Assembly: GCF_030272615.1 (NCBI RefSeq)
Contig: NC_081407.1
Span: forward strand, 149,355,744-149,419,743
Direction of reading: 5' to 3'
Length of the DNA: 64,000 nucleotides
Source: Cryptomeria japonica
Taxonomy: Eukaryota > Streptophyta > Pinopsida > Cupressales > Cupressaceae
Position numbers and translations under genes: made by a program. The notes beneath the pieces were generated by a model. It made no database searches. It had not been told where the DNA came from and saw only the letters and a list, made by a program, of their open reading frames with translations. Below, one piece after another: positions 59,595 through 64,000 of the stretch; position 1 is the stretch's first letter, and each line of letters starts with the position of its first letter.

Positions 59595-60938
59595 TGATAG
59601 TTTTGATACTTAATATAAGTATAGATCCAATAGCCAACAAGATGTGAGGGGGGGGGGTGAATCATACAAACTTAATCATCCATAAAAACATCAGATTCAA
59701 CCTCGGTAACATATATTTCAGTAATATAACCAAAATTGTTAAACATGCAAACTCAAAAGCATATAAACATCATAAACCTCATAACACCAGATTTAACGTG
59801 GAAACCCAAATAGGGAAAAACCACTGTGGGATTTCAGACCCACTAAGAAATATACTCTTCTAGAGTATGCTCGGTTACAAACACATTGCTAGATGTGACC
59901 CGATTAAGGGATTTCCCTCAGATCTGTTAGGATCTTCACCTTGTTAGAAGTGACCCTGTTAAAGGATTTCAAACACTCAATCAGAATGTCACCTTGCTAG
60001 ATGGTTTTACAAATAAGACTATTAAGTCCACTTGGTTAAGAGATTTTCTGTCACTTTCACAAAATAATAGTAATAAAATCTATCTGCAATTTCACATCTA
60101 AAATGCTAAAGCAGATTCCTATTTGTTCAATACAATCTAGACATAGAACTAATCTTGTCTATCTGCTGGGCTTTTATACTCTGTTATTCAAACATGTCTT
60201 CAAGCTTCTGTGCTCGGTAATCACTATGTAGCATCCCTGTGCATACACTTGCCCGCATACATTGTTTATCAACAGTTTCCTATTTATAAACAATTAGGTA
60301 ACCGCATAATCTCCTTGATCACATTTCGCATGATCAATCATAGCCATCAGATCTTAGATCTTGTCCAGGTTCAATGCATCTTTCGATCTGAAAATGTTTT
60401 ACCTTGCCTAGGAACTTGCATATATTTCTTGGAACTTGTGCCAAGGTATTGTGGTTCAATCTGCGCTATAGATCTTCATGACAACTTTAATTTGCCTTAG
60501 ATTCATTAACAAACTTCATGCATGACTCACCAATCATTTAATCAGTTCCATCTCATCAGCTTCCTTCATTAAATAACTCATGCAAACATTTAATGCATTC
60601 TGTTATAGCTCGGTTACAACTGGTGAATACTAAACTTCACTCGGTAGACATTCCGTCTTTATTAACCGATAGCAATAACCTTAGGGTTTACCGACTAGGT
60701 TCCTTAGGGTTTACCGACTAGGTTTTTTGCTTGATAACATAGTATAGTATTAACCTTTACAATTTACAACATATGTATGATGTTGAAACAATCTAAACAT
60801 CATGATCTCATCATTGTCTGACTCGGTAATAGTTGCCCATTGAATACCTTATTCATCCCCTTATTCATCATATTCTTTCCTGTGTCTTTTACCAACATCT
60901 TTATAATCTTCAAATCATACTTCTCAAGATATGGCAAC
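59595..60938 (-). mobile_element. copia LTR (same family as 647-2170), 5' part missing
   Basis: Plus-strand start TGATAGTTTTGATACTT and content match 647-2010 over the full length, so it lies in the same orientation as the first LTR. The last 160 bases are missing because an inverted LTR starts at 60939. No primer site flanks the start; the neighbour is OTU sequence, so it is a 3' or solo LTR inserted into Helentron copy 2. Confidence 0.8.
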
Positions 60939-62126
60939 TGTTGGCAATATCACATTATTACAGACAATGAAAGATTGTTGACATTTCAATAAGGATATTG
61001 AGAAGGTTGTTGATGATTATGGACATAACTGATTAATGATGTTTTACTATCTTGATATTATTATTTTTTCATTGATGTCAAGAAATTGATTTTCTAATTC
61101 AGTATGATGTTGCCATATCTTGAGAAGTATGATATGAAGATTATAAAGAAGTCGGTAAAGACACAGGAAAGAATATGATGAATAAGGGAATAAGTTATTC
61201 AATGGGCAACTACTACCGAGTTAGACAATGATGAGATCTTGATGTTTTAGATTGTTTTAACATCATACATATGTTGTAAAATGTAAAGGTTAATACTATA
61301 CTATGTTATCAGGCAAAGAACCTAGTCGGTAAACCCAAAGGTTATCGCTATCGGTCAATGAAGGCAGAATGTCTATTGAGTGAAGTTTAGTATTCACCGA
61401 GTTACAACTGAGCTATAACATAATGCATTAAATGTTTACATGTGATATTTAATGAAAGAAGCTGATGAGCTAGAGTGGATCAATGATTGGTAAGCCATGG
61501 AAGAATTTTGTTAACGAATCTAAGGCAATGGAAAGTCAACAAGAAGATCTACAACTCAGATTGAACCGCATTACCCTGACACAAGTTCCAAGGCAGGGTA
61601 AAACGTTTCCAAATCGAAAGATACATTGAACCTGGACAAGATTGAGGATCTGATGGCTATGATTGATCATGGGAAATGTGATCAAGGAGATTAAGTGGTT
61701 ACCTAATTGTTTATAAATAGGAAATTGTTGATAAACAATGCATGCAGGCAAGTGTATGCACAAGGATGCTACATAGTGATTACCGAGCATAGAAGCTTGA
61801 AGACATGTTAGAATAATAGAGTATTGATGCTCAGTAGATAGACAAGATTAGTTCTATGTCTAGATTGTATTGAACAAATAGGAATCTGCTTTAGCATTTT
61901 AGATGTGAAGTTGCAGATAGATTTTCATTATTGTTATTTTGTGAAAGTGACAGGAAATCTCTTAACCCAGTGGACTTAACAGTCTTATATGTAAATCCTC
62001 TAGCAAGGTGGCATTCTGATTGAGTGTTTGAAATCCTTTGACAAGGTCACTTCTAACAAAGTGAAGATCCTAATAGATCAGAGGGAAATCCCTTAACCGG
62101 GTCACATCTAGCAATGTGTTTGTAAT
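60939..62126 (+). mobile_element. copia LTR, inverted orientation, 3' part missing
   Basis: Starts TGTTGGCAATATCACATT and is the reverse complement of the preceding LTR over about 1.1 kb, so 59.6-62.1 kb forms a long inverted repeat. It begins with the intact LTR terminus, so it inserted into the preceding LTR. Its own right end is cut at 62127 by a gypsy LTR. Confidence 0.8.
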
Positions 62127-62905
62127 TGTATATGGTGAAAATGGATAACAATAATAATGATATTGAAAGGCTAAATGAATTCAACCACAAAACCCTAGTC
62201 TAACAATAACAAAGATCCACCATAACGTATGAAGATCACCTAAGACAATGCAAATCAAATGAAATCACAAATATTATACCATCACATGTCCAATAGGGTT
62301 TGGATCTCCATTCTTCCTATCTCCATTGATCTTGCTTGATATATTTGCTCTCAGATTTTATGTGCACAAGAGCTCAACAAAGAATGAAATGTGGTTGCAA
62401 GTAGGATCGCCTATGTTCAAAAGCGTAGTGTAGTCAAGTAGTCCACAGTGGGTTTGATAATGAAGGAAGCATCTCCTTATATAGAAGACACTATATGAAA
62501 TGGAGGGATAAGATTGAGAGGTGTAAAAGGAGGTCGGCTATGATTAGAGGGTAGGTAAAAGAAATAATAAAATAATGAAAGGGGTAGGTAGTGTATGAAT
62601 TAAGAGATGAATGACATGTGTCATGGGTAGAAAAGGTTAATGAATTAATTAATTAAATAAATAAAGATTTATTTAATTAATAGAAGAAGTGATATCAATT
62701 AAATAAATAAGATATTTATTTAATTTAGGAAAATGATAATTTAAATAAATAAATGTATTTATTTAAATGAGAAATAAGGCTAGAAGAGGATAAATGAATT
62801 AATTAAATAAATAAAAATTTATTTAATTAATAGAATAATTAAGCTTAGATAATTAAATAAATAAAATATTTATTTAATTAGACTGGACAATTTTGGGTGT
62901 CTACA
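62127..62905 (-). mobile_element. 3' LTR of gypsy element 3
   Basis: Bounded by TG...CA. On the minus strand it starts TGTAGACACCCAAAATTG and ends CACCATATACA (779 bp). Directly upstream on the minus strand is a purine run AAAGAAGGGCAAAA (62906-62920), so this is the 3' LTR and the element body lies to the right. The U3 part has repeated AATTAAATAAATAAA segments (62640-62880). Confidence 0.75.
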
Positions 62906-63429
62906 TTTTGCCCTTCTTTGAGACAATGCGGCTTGTCGTGTTGTTTCAAAGAAGATAAGATGAACTGATATAGAGTTGCCCCAAGATGGGAATCATATGC
63001 CCCCTCGAGAGATTGGATGAAAATGTGTCAAAAGACCATAGACAATCTCTCGATAGGAAAGACGGGATAGAATGGACTGACTGGATAAAGTGACAGAGTC
63101 ACGAGATAATGAAGATTGACTCGGGAAATGAGGGCTAGGGCAGTCTATAAGATAGACCACGAGGGAAATACATCCTCATTGTCATCTACACCTCCAAGAG
63201 ATTAGAGTGCAGAGAGAGAAAAGAGCAGCAGTAGTCAGCAGCAATGGCTTTGGTTCATAGATTCCAGAGGCCAGCAGAGGTAGGAGAGCCAGTAAGTACC
63301 ACAAAACCTCCTTGTACTTTGATGCATTTATTGTCATCATTAATGCATGCTAGGTAATGTAATAAATGCATGTTTATGTCAGGAAAGCGCGTTTGTGTCC
63401 AAAAATGTGAATTTGTGTCTTCTAGGTCA

Positions 63430-63610
63430 AATCGGCAGTTCTATGATGAACATACGTTGTCGATTGGATAAGCTATTGAGAGGATACACTCAAGCAGGTC
63501 CTATAGGGAAGACTACGATAACAAATAGGGCTAGGATTAACAATTCTGTGATAGAACATACATTGCCAATTGGGAAACTTCTCAAGAGGATTCACTCAAG
63601 AAGAGGCCCT
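63430..63610. repeat. two-copy tandem repeat, unit about 110 bases
   Basis: TTCTATGATGAACATACGTT ... GAGGATACACTCAAGCAGG (63437-63510) and TTCTGTGATAGAACATACAT ... GAGGATTCACTCAAGAAGAG (63545-63607) are diverged copies. Confidence 0.65.
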
Positions 63611-63629
63611 AGGATAGGATAGATCAAGG

Positions 63630-63840
63630 CACTTTGTGATGAACAGTGAGTACTAAGATATAGTACTTTGTGATGAACAGGGAGTACTAAAATATGAGCA
63701 ACACTTTGTGATGAATAGTGAGTGCAAATGTGAGCAACACTTTGTGATGAACAGGGAGTGCCAAACACGTAATACTTTGTGATGAACATGGAGTACCACT
63801 AGGATAGAAGCAACACTTTGTGATGAACAGTGAGTGTCAC
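63630..63840. repeat. tandem repeat, core CACTTTGTGATGAACAG, six to seven copies
   Basis: The core, usually followed by GGAGTAC or TGAGTGC and a variable spacer, recurs about every 30-40 bases. Confidence 0.85.
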
Positions 63841-64000
63841 TAGGACTGAGATGATTGATTTGTGTGACTGCAGGAGTATTTTCCTATGCTGGAGTCATGG
63901 GAGAGATTCCCATCGACTCAGAGGTTGTGACCTGAGTTGATAGCTGAGGACTAAGCTGCGATTGAGGCTATGGGATTGAGACACATTCTATATGTGCCTG

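Larger units (their letters stand above)
62906..64000 (-). mobile_element. 3' internal region of gypsy element 3 (runs off the window)
   Basis: No polymerase or integrase sequence is reached. The region holds repeats (separate entries) and small ORFs without domain signatures, as in the long 3' non-coding parts of some plant gypsy elements. Confidence 0.6.

Noticed and set aside
60210-61790. Pair of similar ORFs (MLGNHYVASLCIHLP...) on opposite strands
   Set aside because: Both lie at the same place in two inverted copies of one LTR. They are LTR sequence, not a gene family.
63630-63840. CRISPR array
   Set aside because: Repeats are diverged, spacers are short and irregular, and the context is a plant retrotransposon.

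Overview
This window is a plant nuclear genome segment made almost entirely of nested transposable elements. The evidence is AT-rich intergenic DNA, several LTR-retrotransposon families using the plant initiator-Met tRNA primer site, a Tat-type Ty3/gypsy element, a pogo-type transposase, degenerate TTTAGGG-like satellite and a spliced EGF-type gene fragment. A large, repeat-dense genome such as a gymnosperm fits well, but the species cannot be proved from the sequence. Nearly every coding region is broken by stops or frameshifts. No bacterial features are present.

Layout. 1-2170: 5' part of a minus-strand Ty1/copia element (gag, primer site, LTR) inserted into the integrase end of a minus-strand Tat-type Ty3/gypsy element (2171-13344: integrase, archaeal-type RNase H, RNase H/RT, a linker with a G-patch, protease, gag, a 2.9-kb leader and the 5' LTR). 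That element itself sits in an older LTR (13345-13503). 15882-18440 is a decayed pogo/Tigger-like transposase gene. Its tail is split by a complete 6.6-kb non-autonomous LTR retrotransposon (18441-25046, minus strand, 5-bp target duplication TCCTC). That element carries a coiled-coil/zinc-knuckle ORF and a very long ORF of unknown function, but no pol. 25306-28740 holds a long CA microsatellite, a solo LTR (target duplication TTGAT), and fold-back elements bounded by TA microsatellites.

30283-about 43440 is the most interesting region: a decayed Helentron-type rolling-circle transposon. From left to right it has a tandem array of a captured ABC-transporter (ABCB) exon, four tandem OTU-like protease domains (only the first keeps both the catalytic Cys and His), a Rep/HUH domain with a two-tyrosine motif, a PIF1-type helicase, a C-terminal apurinic-type endonuclease, and 2 kb further on a zinc-ribbon region resembling replication protein A. 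A second copy of its left 3.1 kb (56483-59594), including the same four-unit exon array, lies 26 kb away. It ends inside the first OTU domain, where a copia LTR begins.

44.4-52 kb contains a spliced EGF-type gene fragment, AT-rich DNA, about 1.8 kb of degenerate telomere-like repeats, a probable SINE and a LINE ORF1 scrap. 51.9-56.49 kb is a minus-strand Ty3/gypsy element (chromovirus-like). The right end is a stack: a copia LTR, an inverted LTR of the same family, and a third gypsy element whose 3' LTR (62127-62905) and 3' internal tandem repeats run off the window.

The host-gene content is tiny. The biology here is transposon biology: capture of a host exon by a rolling-circle element, a protease-domain array of unknown purpose, and a retrotransposon that apparently carries non-enzymatic proteins only.
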